This document shows positions 34,924-43,608 of a DNA stretch of 64,000 nt, in pieces. The stretch covers positions 372,001 to 436,000 of the forward strand of contig NZ_CP120367.1 of the NCBI RefSeq assembly GCF_029892045.1. The letters run 5' to 3'. The notes beneath the pieces were generated by a model. The model saw only the letters and a list, made by a program, of their open reading frames with translations. It was not told the origin of the DNA and searched no databases. The translations under genes were made by a program, and so were the position numbers. Position 1 is the stretch's first letter. Each line of letters starts with the position of its first letter. Origin of the DNA: Sinorhizobium numidicum (lineage in GTDB: Bacteria > Pseudomonadota > Alphaproteobacteria > Rhizobiales > Rhizobiaceae).

Positions 34924-35371
34924 CGCAAATCCCTTCCGGCACGCGAACGAGATGCATGACGCTGCTGTTTTCGTCGATAGCTTCATCCTGACTTCATGAG
35001 CTCACTTGATGCAGCCTGATGGCCGATAAAGCGTCGGGAGATGGGCCTGTTGTAGTCAGGGCAAACTCGGCCGCATCTGATTTTACTGTTCCTCGCCAAG
35101 CGCCAGCACGAGCGCTTGGGAGCCGGAATCTATATCATCGACATCCCAGGCGGCGATATCGGATATGGCAGCCGTCCTTGCCATCATGTTCGACGTGAAC
35201 GTCAACACCAAGATGGAGCGAATCCGACTGGCCTCCAGGACGTTGTTTGAAGATCTGTGCGCAGGGTGATGTACGGAGGCTGACGAGGCTCGGACGTCGC
35301 GCCTGGGCTTCCCCTGCGAAGGGGGCGCCCAGGCCGGAACATTCCCGAACCGCTGTGGTTATCGAAATCAC
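34924..35371. other. Intergenic region upstream of the FAD/Rieske gene
   Basis: About 450 bases. A short plus-strand frame (from 35165, MAAVLAIMFDVNVNTKMERI to a stop near 35270) has no ribosome site and no known motif. No promoter elements can be assigned with confidence. Confidence 0.3.
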
Positions 35372-36871
35372 ATGGACGCGAAGAACGCCGCTAGAATGGT
35401 CAACTTACCAGGAAATTGCGGAAGCTGCTGGGTGGCCTCCGCCGATCCGACTGGGTATACCCCGCTCGACGCCTCCATCCACGCCGAAACGGTCGTTGTC
35501 GGAGGCGGCATTGTCGGGCTTACCACGGCACTCCGCCTTCGCGAGACCGGACGTCCGGTTATCCTTGTCGAGGCGCTTGAGATTGGCCGACAGGTGACCG
35601 GCCGCTCGACGGCGAAAATCACGACCCAGCACGCGTTGATCTATCGCCATCTGATCGACACCTGCGGTCTCCCGACGGCGCGCAGCTATGCCGAGGCGAA
35701 TTCGGCAATTCCCGCGCTGATCAAGGATTGGACGCGGGAATATGCGATCGCCTGCGATCTGGAACGCAAGGATGCATATACCTACGCCACGAGCGCGGAA
35801 GGACGCGATAAGATTGTGGCCGAGGCAAAAGCTGCGCGCGAAGCGAGGTTGCAGGCGGAGGTGCTCGATCGCGCGCCGCTTCCCTTCGAGACGACAGGCG
35901 CGCTATGCTTTGCCGACCAGGCGCAATTCAATCCGGCGAAATATCTTGTCGGGCTGGCGCGCGCCGTAGCGGATCGCGGCGGGCGCATATTCGAAAAAAG
36001 CCGCGCGGTCCTGATAGGCGAGGCGGGCCGGTGGCGCGTCGTTACCGCTGGTGGGACAGTTCACGCGGAAAACGTGGTTGTGGCGACCAACATAACGGTC
36101 AAGAGTCCAGTCGGGATGGCGAACCGCACACAGCCGCGATGCCATACCGCACTGGCCTTCCGCGTCGATGATCCGCTGGTCGTCGACGGCATGTTCATCA
36201 GCACCGACGATCCGATGCACTCGATAAGAACGGGCCGGGATAACACGGGTCCGCTGCTTGTCACACTGGGTCCGAAATTCAACACCGGCCAAGATGGGAA
36301 CGTCGCGGCGCGGTTCGTCGAGTTGGAGGAATGGGCACGGAGAAACCTGCCCGTCGGGAACGTCGCCTGGCGGTGGTGCAACGAGGACTACGACACGGCG
36401 GATCGCATACCCTATGTCGGCGAACCCGATACCGATAAGGCTCCGGGCTTTTACATCGCCACCGGATTCAACGCGTGGGGCATCAGCAACGGGACCGCGG
36501 CTGGCATGATGATCGCGGACATGATCCAGGGTCGGCCCAGTCCATGGCGGAGCCTTTATGACCCGACGCGGTCCTATCCGAAGGAATTTCACAAGAATGG
36601 CGACAGCCAATCGATCGTCCGGAGCACGAACGACATCCGGCCCGGCGAGGGTGGGGTGATTTCAAGAGGCGACGAGAGGATCGCCGTCTGTCGGGATACC
36701 GATGGGACACTGCATGCCGTTTCCGCGACCTGCACCCATAAGGGCTGCACAGTCACGTGGAACAATGCCGATTGCACCTGGGATTGCCCCTGCCATGGTT
36801 CGATCTTTGCGTCCAATGGGGCGGTGATACATGGCCCAGCGCGAAAACCGCTTGTACCGGTGGAACTGTGA
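35372..36871 (+). CDS. FAD-dependent oxidoreductase with C-terminal Rieske [2Fe-2S] domain
   Basis: A 499-residue fusion. Residues about 38-400 form a DAO-type FAD domain (TVVVGGGIVGLTTALRLRE, dinucleotide site GGGIVG; VVVATNITVKSP; FYIATGFNAWGISNGTAAG). Residues about 420-499 form a Rieske domain with CTHKGC and CPCHGS carrying the four cluster ligands. Such proteins are widespread in rhizobia and proposed to oxidise amines or act as electron-transfer partners; the substrate is unknown. It is intact although its neighbours on both sides are relics. No strong ribosome site is seen (AAATCAC before ATG). Confidence 0.88.
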   Translation: MDAKNAARMVNLPGNCGSCWVASADPTGYTPLDASIHAETVVVGGGIVGLTTALRLRETGRPVILVEALEIGRQVTGRSTAKITTQHALIYRHLIDTCGLPTARSYAEANSAIPALIKDWTREYAIACDLERKDAYTYATSAEGRDKIVAEAKAAREARLQAEVLDRAPLPFETTGALCFADQAQFNPAKYLVGLARAVADRGGRIFEKSRAVLIGEAGRWRVVTAGGTVHAENVVVATNITVKSPVGMANRTQPRCHTALAFRVDDPLVVDGMFISTDDPMHSIRTGRDNTGPLLVTLGPKFNTGQDGNVAARFVELEEWARRNLPVGNVAWRWCNEDYDTADRIPYVGEPDTDKAPGFYIATGFNAWGISNGTAAGMMIADMIQGRPSPWRSLYDPTRSYPKEFHKNGDSQSIVRSTNDIRPGEGGVISRGDERIAVCRDTDGTLHAVSATCTHKGCTVTWNNADCTWDCPCHGSIFASNGAVIHGPARKPLVPVEL

Positions 36872-36936
36872 AGCAGCCTGCGAGAGCAGGTAAACGCTTC
36901 CGACTGCTCACTGCTACTTTTGCGAGCCGACAGCCT

Positions 36937-37350
36937 TCAGGCCGGCTGACCCGACCATGTGTTGCCTATCGGTACGCCCGTCACAGCGCGCAGCCATCGC
37001 GTAAATCTCGCGTAGTTCCCCAACCATCGATGGACCTTCGAAATACCACCGTGAGGGGGCCCTTGTACATTAGGCACCGGGTTCACCAGCCGCTGCAGTC
37101 GGTCGGAACGGCACATCAGGATTCCGATCGGAATACCGATCGCGATTGACAGAATGGTGCAGACGAAGATTCTCGGGACCGTCCGCATCGTCTCGTCTCA
37201 CATGCCGAGCTACCCAATGGCCAGCAGGGTCACAAGGCAGCTCAACACCACCTTCCAGCTCCTGCTCGGACCCAGGCAATCCCCAGCACGATGAGCGTGA
37301 TGATAGGCCAGGGCGTGAACTCGCAATGGAAGTCACTCCGACGCGAACGC
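36937..37350 (-). pseudogene. Relic of a glycine betaine/proline-type ABC permease (ProW-like)
   Basis: The minus strand encodes LLAIG-stop-LGM-stop-DETMRTVPRIFVCTILS, continuing ILSIAIGIPIGILMCRSD and RLQRLVNPV. This matches the ProW/OpuAB block around the first part of the permease domain, where relatives read LGLWDEAM; the stop takes the place of Trp. Upstream PWPIITLIVLGIAWVRAG in another frame fits the preceding helix. Downstream the similarity fades. Several stops and frame changes show it is dead. Confidence 0.65.
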
Positions 37351-37517
37351 TATTCTAACCGCGTCCCTGCTGCCAAACTGGCGGCCAAGTACACACCGGG
37401 ATGACCAGACGAAGGAGTGCCGAGCGGGGGGCCCCGGTTTGTGGCGATCGCGACCATCGTGCCAAAAAAATCACGACATTGCCCACCAATGTTCCGCCAA
37501 TGAATACACCGTCTGCG

Positions 37518-38801
37518 CTATTCGATGAGGGACACTGTCCGGCCGACGACGATCTCGTCCGTCGGCGAGGCGCAGGTTTCCATGGTCGCGTTGCCGGTGA
37601 ATGTGACCTGGTCCGCAACAATTTGCGTGCACCCGCCACTGACCGTGGAGTTTCCGGTAAAGTCGACGCGTCCTGTCGGCACGTAGAGGCTTCCCTCCAA
37701 TCTCGACTCCGAGTTGCCCGTCACCTGATGGACCACACCCGTATCATGCCGGCTGCCGAAGAAGAGCAGGCCGGCATATGGACCGCTGGTCGGCGCGGTT
37801 AGATCGATGTTGCCGTTGCCGAGCAATTTCGCTGCCGCCGAATTGGCAAAAAAGAAAGTGACTCCTTCACCCGAGAGCTTTGCCCCTGCGGTCACCGTGA
37901 AATCGCCGCCGTCAATGATGTAGAGCCCCGGCTTCAAAACAATCATTCCCTTGATCTCAAGCCCGCCGCAGAACCGGATTGCCTCAAGCCCGTTCGCGAG
38001 CCGGTCGAACGAATAGGTAGAATTCGAGACATAGTCGAGTGTCCGGCAGGGAAGCTGTTGAATGTGCAGCTTCTCTGGCTCGGCGACGGATGCGAAAGGA
38101 TCCGCTGTCGGCGGCGCGCGTTCGACAGGCTCAGTGCACCCGGTAAGCGTGAGCCCTGTCGTCGTGACGGCTTCGCCGACCGTGTAGACGCAATCGGTCG
38201 ACATCATAGCGCTGCCGTTCTTCATCAAAAAGGCGTCCGCCGCGCTTGAATTCGAGACCACGCTGCAGCCTGACAAACGAACTTCTGTCGAGCCGGTCAC
38301 AGTCACGGCGCCGGATGCCGAACTCGACAGAGCAAGCACGCAGGCTTTGGAGCCCCCCTTGACCTCGGCAACTGCACGTGCCCCGAGCACCATGGGCTCG
38401 CTGGAAAAAATGGACGAAAACAGGCGCTGATGCGTCTCGCTCAGTTGGACGGTTATCTTTGAACTTCCCGCCGCGCCGGACTGGGTGCTGACGGTCAAGC
38501 TGCCGGGCGAATAACCAGAAGCGCCCGCAATCCTACCCGCCGTGGTCTCTAGAGCAGACTGCTGATCACCCGCGCGATGGCGCACGGCGGCCGCATGTGC
38601 GGAGACGTCCGCCGCATGTTGCAGCTTACGCTGTTTCAGATACCAGTAGCCCGTTTCAGCGCCGAGACCCAAAGCGCCAACCAGGACGGGGAAGATGATC
38701 GCGGCGATCACGGCCACAGCGCCACGCTCGTCCTGAAGCATTCGACGCGGTAGACCGCGTTGCCGGGGAGATGGTTTTTGGGCGCCGGGAGTTTCGCTCA
38801 T
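37518..38801 (-). CDS. TadG-like pilus assembly protein with repetitive C-terminal domain
   Basis: A 427-residue protein with the TadG-type N-terminus (ERGAVAVIAAIIFPVLVGAL, one membrane helix, then ETGYWYLKQRKLQHAADVSA). The C-terminal two thirds contain repeated short strands (TGNSESRLEGSLYVPTGRVD, FTGNSTVSGG, VTFTGNATMETC) that look like a beta-helix, and no von Willebrand A motif as in many TadG proteins. AGGA lies eight bases before the ATG. It points away from the rest of the Tad locus, separated by about 200 bases that probably hold divergent promoters. Confidence 0.82.
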   Translation of the reverse strand: MSETPGAQKPSPRQRGLPRRMLQDERGAVAVIAAIIFPVLVGALGLGAETGYWYLKQRKLQHAADVSAHAAAVRHRAGDQQSALETTAGRIAGASGYSPGSLTVSTQSGAAGSSKITVQLSETHQRLFSSIFSSEPMVLGARAVAEVKGGSKACVLALSSSASGAVTVTGSTEVRLSGCSVVSNSSAADAFLMKNGSAMMSTDCVYTVGEAVTTTGLTLTGCTEPVERAPPTADPFASVAEPEKLHIQQLPCRTLDYVSNSTYSFDRLANGLEAIRFCGGLEIKGMIVLKPGLYIIDGGDFTVTAGAKLSGEGVTFFFANSAAAKLLGNGNIDLTAPTSGPYAGLLFFGSRHDTGVVHQVTGNSESRLEGSLYVPTGRVDFTGNSTVSGGCTQIVADQVTFTGNATMETCASPTDEIVVGRTVSLIE

Positions 38802-39005
38802 TCGGATGTCCTGAATCCTATGTTTCAGCCCGCACGATATATCCCGGCTCTATGAGGCTTGCGATTCGGCCGGGTGGCCTAGTCCAGGCAGCGAGTCTCA
38901 TCCGCTCGTCTAGGCCATCAGGTCGAATGGCGATTTCGCGGTTGAGACGGCACATTTGGGCGGAATAAAACCGCCCCCGCAGGGCCTCCTCGAAAGGCAC
39001 CAGAG

Positions 39006-39518
39006 ATGATTTCGACATCTGCCGCTTGGCTCGCATTCTTCCTATTTGCCGGAATGATGACTTTTGCGGGCATCAGGGACGTGGCGACGATGACGATACC
39101 GAACCGCCTGGTGGGCGCACTGGCGATCGCCTATGCGATCCTTGCGCCTGTTGCCGGTGCCGATCTCGTAACGATCTCGTCGAGCATTCTCATTGCCTCC
39201 GCCGTGCTGGTCTGCACCTTCACGTTTTTCGCCTTCGGCTGGATAGGTGGCGGTGACGCAAAGCTGCTTCCTGTGGCAGTGCTCTGGCTCGGAGCTGACC
39301 TTGCTCTCCATTTCGTCATCTACGCTTCCGTGTTCGGCGCGGCCCTGACGCTTGCGCTGCTCCAGTTTCGCAAGATCCCTCTGCCGATCGTCCTGAAAAG
39401 AACCGCCTGGTCCAACCGGCTGTATGCACCCGAGACGGGCATTCCGTACGGCGCGGCGATGGCGCCGGCGGCACTGCTGCTGCTCCCGGAGAGCCACTGG
39501 TTCTCCGCCCTCATCTGA
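39006..39518 (+). CDS. cpaA: Prepilin peptidase CpaA/TadV
   Basis: A 170-residue membrane aspartic protease that processes Flp prepilin. The first catalytic Asp is in AGIRDVATMTIPNRL and the second in GWIGGGDAKLL; the GxGD-type motif reads GGGD. About five hydrophobic segments follow the usual A24 (TadV) layout. First gene of the plus-strand Tad operon, followed by cpaB after 37 bases. Confidence 0.92.
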   Translation: MISTSAAWLAFFLFAGMMTFAGIRDVATMTIPNRLVGALAIAYAILAPVAGADLVTISSSILIASAVLVCTFTFFAFGWIGGGDAKLLPVAVLWLGADLALHFVIYASVFGAALTLALLQFRKIPLPIVLKRTAWSNRLYAPETGIPYGAAMAPAALLLLPESHWFSALI

Positions 39519-39555
39519 TGCCGCCAACACCTAAGACAACACCACGAGGTAAGTC

Positions 39556-40347
39556 ATGATCCGCGTCATTATTCTCTTGCTCGCGCTTGCATCCGGCGGC
39601 GCCGCCTCCTGGCTGGCGCTCGGCTCCTCCGACGAGCCGACTGTCGCGGCCGCGGAAGTTCAGAAGGCGCCCGCACATGAGGTGCTCATTGCTGCTTCCG
39701 AGCTTGCCCGTGGATCTGTTCTCGAGGAAGCGCACATGCGCTGGCAGCCATGGGAAGGCGACATTCCCCCTGTGTTCATCAGCCGTGGATCGCGGCCGGA
39801 CGCGATCGCGGCACTCAAAGGCATGCTCGCCCAAAGCAGGTTCGTCGCGGGAGAACCGATCCGTGAAGACAAGCTTGCACAGCGTGGTGCCGGTTTTCTC
39901 TCCAGTATGCTGCCTTCCGGGAAACGGGCGATCGCGGTTCGCGTGACGGCGGAAAGCACGGCCGGAGGTTTCATTCTGCCCAATGACCATGTCGACGTCA
40001 TCCACACCGTTGCCCGCCCGGACTCCTCGGGCAAGGAGGGCAAGGTCTTAAGCCGCGCGATCCTCTCCAACATTCGGGTGCTCGCGGTCGATCAGACGGT
40101 GTCGGAAGGAGCTGATGGCACCTCTGTCGTTGGAAAAACCGCGACACTCGAGGCGGATCCGGAACAGATCGCAATCATTGCCGCTGCGGAGGCCTCCGGT
40201 ACCGTTTCACTCGCGCTTCGTGCGGTCGCGGACAACCATGAAGCACCGGTTGTCGAACACGAGGGAAACCGGAGGGGCGTCGTACGCATTGTCAGTGGTG
40301 GGCGCTTGTCGACGGTCGAAGTCCCGTCCCGCTCCGATGGCAGTTGA
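39556..40347 (+). CDS. cpaB: Flp pilus assembly protein CpaB/RcpC
   Basis: A 263-residue periplasmic protein with an N-terminal membrane anchor (MIRVIILLLALASGGAASWL), a SAF-type domain (EVLIAASELARGSVLEEAHM), the RcpC core (GKRAIAVRVTAESTAGGFIL, NDHVDVIHT) and a conserved ILSNIRVLAVDQTV segment. CpaB helps the Tad secretin and machine in Caulobacter. No secretin gene is nearby. GAGGTAAG precedes the ATG. Confidence 0.92.
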   Translation: MIRVIILLLALASGGAASWLALGSSDEPTVAAAEVQKAPAHEVLIAASELARGSVLEEAHMRWQPWEGDIPPVFISRGSRPDAIAALKGMLAQSRFVAGEPIREDKLAQRGAGFLSSMLPSGKRAIAVRVTAESTAGGFILPNDHVDVIHTVARPDSSGKEGKVLSRAILSNIRVLAVDQTVSEGADGTSVVGKTATLEADPEQIAIIAAAEASGTVSLALRAVADNHEAPVVEHEGNRRGVVRIVSGGRLSTVEVPSRSDGS

Positions 40348-40372
40348 TCGATTTTACGGAAATATCAGATAA

Positions 40373-42118
40373 ATGAAACAGCTCGGCAACGAAAAACAAG
40401 ACGCATCAAAGGCAACGGTCGCACCGCCGCTTTTGCCGATCCCGAAGGTCGACATCGCCGTCTTCTGCAATTCAGAGGAGGTGGGGGAGGCCATTCGAAC
40501 TGCGGCGATCGATCGTCGCATGTCGCGAGCGACAGTGACGGTGAAGGCGGGTGGAATAAAGGAAGCGACTTCGCTTTACGGCGGCGTCACCTCGCCGAAC
40601 CTCGTCGTGGTGGAGAACAGCGACGATGAGGTTCGCCTGATGAGCGCGCTCGAGGCGCTGGCGATTGAGTGTGTCACGGGCACCAAAGTCATCGTCATCG
40701 GCTGTTCAAACGACGTTGGGCTCTACAAAAAGCTTCTGGACGCCGGCGTGAGTGATTATCTCGTCAGGCCGCTCGAGCCGATGGATTTCGTCGCTGCCGT
40801 GCATCGCTGCTTCCGGGATTCGACGGAAGAGAAGCTTGGACGCATCGTCGCCTTCGTCGGCGCCAAGGGCGGAACTGGCTCCTCGACGCTCGCGCACAAT
40901 GTGGCGCTGGCGATGTCAAAGCGCGTCGATGCCGATGTGTTGGTGGCCGACCTTGACCTTCAGTACGGAACACTAGGCCTGAATTTCGACGTGGAAGGGC
41001 CGCAAGGCATATCGGCCGTGCTCGATAGCCCGGATCGCCTCGACGACGTGCTCTTGCGGCGTTTGGCTGTGCCCTACACGGAACGGCTGCATCTTCTACC
41101 GGCGACCGCCGACCTCGACCGTTTTTACAATCTGAGGGAAGAACATGTCGATCATCTCCTGGATGTCGCCCGCTCGAGTTCCTGGCATATCGTGGTCGAT
41201 TTGCCTCACATTTGGACGCCGTGGACGAAGAAGATGCTGCTCGAAGCCGACGAGATCGTGGTAACCGCGACGCCGGATCTTGCAAGCATGCGCAATGCGA
41301 AGAACCTCATCGACTTCTTGAAAAAGGCAAGACCGAACGACCCGCCGCCACGACTTGTGCTGAACAAGGTCGGGACCCCGAAACTCTCAGAGATCAAGGC
41401 AAAGGATTTCGTAGCGGCAGTCGGACTCGAAGAGAACGTAACAATTTCCTTCGATCCGCAACTGTTTGGAAAAGCCGCCAACAACGGGCAACTCGTCATC
41501 GAAACGGCTCCGGATTCACCGGCGGGCAAGGCCATGGTTTCGCTTGCATGGCGGGTTGGCGGAACGAGGGAGAGACGAATCCGGCAAAAAGGCTTCCGGG
41601 CATGGGCGCAGAAGCTCTTGAAGGTCGGGAAGCCCAAGGCTCCGTCAGGCCTCCAAAAGAAGGTGAGCGAGCTGAAGAATTCCGAAGCTGGCGTTTCTGC
41701 CGTGGAATTTGCGCTGATTGCTCCGGTGCTCGCTCTTAGTCTCGTGGCTATGGCAGATGTCGGCCTGGCGATCTACGAGCGGATGACGATCGACCATGTC
41801 CTTCGGGCCGGCGCACAGGCCGCCATGGCTGATCCCGGCCCGACACAGATTGATAAGGTGCTGCAGTCGACGCTCGCTCAAAGCGCAAGACCGGCCAATG
41901 TCACGCTGGCGCCGGTCACGCGCTACTGCGCCTGTCCGGAAAATGCCGATGTCAAGCCTGACGCAGCACCCACATGCGGAACGACGCCCTGCGCGAGTGC
42001 GGCCCCGCAATTGGTATATTATCGCCTGGCGGCCGTGAAATCCTATCAGCCAATGTCGCTGCCGGAGGTGCTTCCGGCCTTTCAGCTCAGTTCCGCGATA
42101 CAGGTGCAGGTCCGATGA
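40373..42118 (+). CDS. cpaE: Fusion of CpaE/TadZ localisation ATPase and TadE-like pseudopilin
   Basis: One uninterrupted frame of 581 residues. Residues about 25-150 are a receiver-like domain, and 155-415 are a ParA/MinD-like ATPase with deviant Walker A GAKGGTGSST (163-172) and LDLQYGTLGLNFD. Residues about 437-581 form a TadE-like pseudopilin: SEAGVSAVEFALIAPVLALS with the Glu five residues after Gly, a membrane helix, then a Cys-rich tail (CACPEN, CGTTPCAS). CpaE is cytoplasmic and TadE exported, so their fusion is remarkable. The basic linker (RQKGFRAWAQKLLKVGKPK) would face the cytoplasm. No stop or frame change lies at the junction. Confidence 0.88.
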   Translation: MKQLGNEKQDASKATVAPPLLPIPKVDIAVFCNSEEVGEAIRTAAIDRRMSRATVTVKAGGIKEATSLYGGVTSPNLVVVENSDDEVRLMSALEALAIECVTGTKVIVIGCSNDVGLYKKLLDAGVSDYLVRPLEPMDFVAAVHRCFRDSTEEKLGRIVAFVGAKGGTGSSTLAHNVALAMSKRVDADVLVADLDLQYGTLGLNFDVEGPQGISAVLDSPDRLDDVLLRRLAVPYTERLHLLPATADLDRFYNLREEHVDHLLDVARSSSWHIVVDLPHIWTPWTKKMLLEADEIVVTATPDLASMRNAKNLIDFLKKARPNDPPPRLVLNKVGTPKLSEIKAKDFVAAVGLEENVTISFDPQLFGKAANNGQLVIETAPDSPAGKAMVSLAWRVGGTRERRIRQKGFRAWAQKLLKVGKPKAPSGLQKKVSELKNSEAGVSAVEFALIAPVLALSLVAMADVGLAIYERMTIDHVLRAGAQAAMADPGPTQIDKVLQSTLAQSARPANVTLAPVTRYCACPENADVKPDAAPTCGTTPCASAAPQLVYYRLAAVKSYQPMSLPEVLPAFQLSSAIQVQVR

Positions 42119-42540
42119 CGGTTTTGCTCCGCGGCTTCCGTCGGTACTGGCGCAGCCAGTCGGGCGCAACGGCGACTGAATTCGCACTCGTATGTTTTCC
42201 CTTGCTCCTGCTCGTTCTCGGGATCATCGAGTTCGGTCGCGCCCTTTATGTGCAAAACGACTTATCTTACGCAGCCGACATAGCCGCTCGAAAGGTCCTT
42301 ATAGGGCAAATCGCGCGTGACGCCCCCGACAGCGAAGCGCAAGCAAAGCTGGAAAGTGCCGTACGCGACAATTTCGACAGCGGTGATCGGCTGCTGCTCC
42401 AAATTTCTGTCGCAAAGGAAATGGTGGACGGGATTCCGTTTCGCGTGCTGTCAGTCCGCTATCCGTTCACTTTTTTCATCCCCGGACTAGCGGAAGGCCC
42501 GATCAGCCTCGAACTGTCGCGGCGAATCCCGATCGGATGA
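42115..42540 (+). CDS. tadE: TadE-like pseudopilin
   Basis: A 141-residue protein with RSQSGATATEFALVCFPLLLLVLGI near its start, the TadE-type signal and helix with the conserved Glu, then EFGRALYVQNDLSYAADIAA. The ATG at 42115 overlaps the stop of the fusion gene by four bases. The frame is open 47 codons upstream but that overlaps the fusion gene. The fusion's TadE part and this protein are likely a pseudopilin pair (TadE/TadF). Confidence 0.9.
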   Translation: MTVLLRGFRRYWRSQSGATATEFALVCFPLLLLVLGIIEFGRALYVQNDLSYAADIAARKVLIGQIARDAPDSEAQAKLESAVRDNFDSGDRLLLQISVAKEMVDGIPFRVLSVRYPFTFFIPGLAEGPISLELSRRIPIG

Positions 42541-42559
42541 TGCTTTTTTGCCAAGATGG

Positions 42560-43060
42560 TCATGGCTCGCCACCGCCCGTTGAACTATCGCCTTCGCTGG
42601 CTTGCGGCGGGGCCGCCGGTGGACGCAGATTTTCTTCCCCGGACGCTATCGGATCGCAGCTCCTAGAGCAGCTATAGGTCGCACGTCCATTGCTCTGATG
42701 CACGGTGATCAAACGGCCGCCAGCGGCGAGCACCTCGAGGACAACATTGGCGATCTCGGCGCCTTCAGCGTCCATCACGATCAGGTTCGTGGATCCTGGC
42801 GTCTTGCCGGTCAGAATAACCGTTTTGTCGTCGCTGAGCGTCGCCTGAGCGATTGCCGCGTTACCGACAATGACTGTGTTCGCAGGTCGAGGAAGGATCA
42901 GCGGTCTTGCAAAGTCGACGATGACGTTGACCACGCCTTCTCTTTGGCGCGCCGGGCCCTGTGCAATCGCGAAGCCTGGGGCATTTTCCTCAGCTCGAAC
43001 CGCACTGACGGCGGCGCACACCGCCAAGGCGAGAACTGCCCCTTTGACGCCGATGCGCAT
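42560..43060 (-). CDS. CpaC-like N-terminal domain protein without secretin domain
   Basis: A 166-residue exported protein: signal peptide (VKGAVLALAVCAAVSAVRAE), then VIVDFARPLILPRPANTVIVGNAAIAQATL and VILTGKTPGSTNLIVMDAEG, the pilus-formation N-terminal domain (PF13629) at the start of CpaC/RcpA secretins. The secretin channel domain is absent; after VLEVLAAGGRLITVH the protein ends in a Ser/Pro-rich tail with SCSRSC. It is convergent with tadE and divergent from flp. It may be a periplasmic partner rather than a channel. Confidence 0.85.
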   Translation of the reverse strand: MRIGVKGAVLALAVCAAVSAVRAEENAPGFAIAQGPARQREGVVNVIVDFARPLILPRPANTVIVGNAAIAQATLSDDKTVILTGKTPGSTNLIVMDAEGAEIANVVLEVLAAGGRLITVHQSNGRATYSCSRSCDPIASGEENLRPPAAPPQASEGDSSTGGGEP

Positions 43061-43347
43061 TCGACCACTCCGAGTTGTTGCGGATCCAGTGTGTACGGAC
43101 GGCGTGTCTCATCCGTTCCGGTTAATCAACAAGAGCATACCACAAGTCGCGGCGTGGACGATCGGACTAGGCCAACAGGCTAATCCTATCCGGAAGGGGT
43201 ATCGGCCATCAGGCTGAATGGATCAAAAGGGTTAATAAAGTCTATATGAAGGCCACACAGCACACGGGAAGCGAGCAACACACCGACCCGCCTGTGATGC
43301 CGATCCTGCTTGGTGTCGGCATAACCTGAACCCAAAGGATCGAAACC

Positions 43348-43521
43348 ATGAAAAATCTTGTTACCCGCTTTTTCCGCAACGAATCCGGTGCAACCGCCAT
43401 CGAATACAGCCTGATCGCCGGTTTGATCGCAGTTGGCATCATTACGGCTGCGGGCGCTGTCGGTACCGATATTTCCGGCCTGTTCGGAAGAATCTCTGCG
43501 AAGCTAAAGTTGGCTGTCTAA
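43348..43521 (+). CDS. pilA: Flp/Fap-type pilin
   Basis: A 57-residue prepilin, too short for standard frame lists: MKNLVTRFFRNESGATAIEY with the Flp cleavage site (Gly before ATAIEY, Glu5-Tyr6), followed by SLIAGLIAVGIITAAGAVG as the hydrophobic helix. AAAGGA lies before the ATG. A strong terminator hairpin follows within ten bases, so this gene can be expressed far above the machine genes downstream. Processed by the CpaA peptidase at 39006-39518. Confidence 0.93.
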   Translation: MKNLVTRFFRNESGATAIEYSLIAGLIAVGIITAAGAVGTDISGLFGRISAKLKLAV

Positions 43522-43529
43522 TCCGCTGC

Positions 43530-43559
43530 AAGATTGCGGAGGATCCCCTCCGCAATCTT
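43530..43559 (+). terminator. Hairpin terminator/attenuator after the pilin gene
   Basis: AAGATTGCGGAGG and CCTCCGCAATCTT are a perfect 13-bp stem around ATCC; ATTCG follows, so the U-tract is weak. It lies between flp and cpaF and can uncouple pilin synthesis from the assembly genes, or protect the short pilin mRNA. Confidence 0.8.
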
Positions 43560-43608
43560 ATTCGCCGCCCGGAAAGTAGCCTGACATACGGTAGGCAAGG
43601 TGAAGTCG

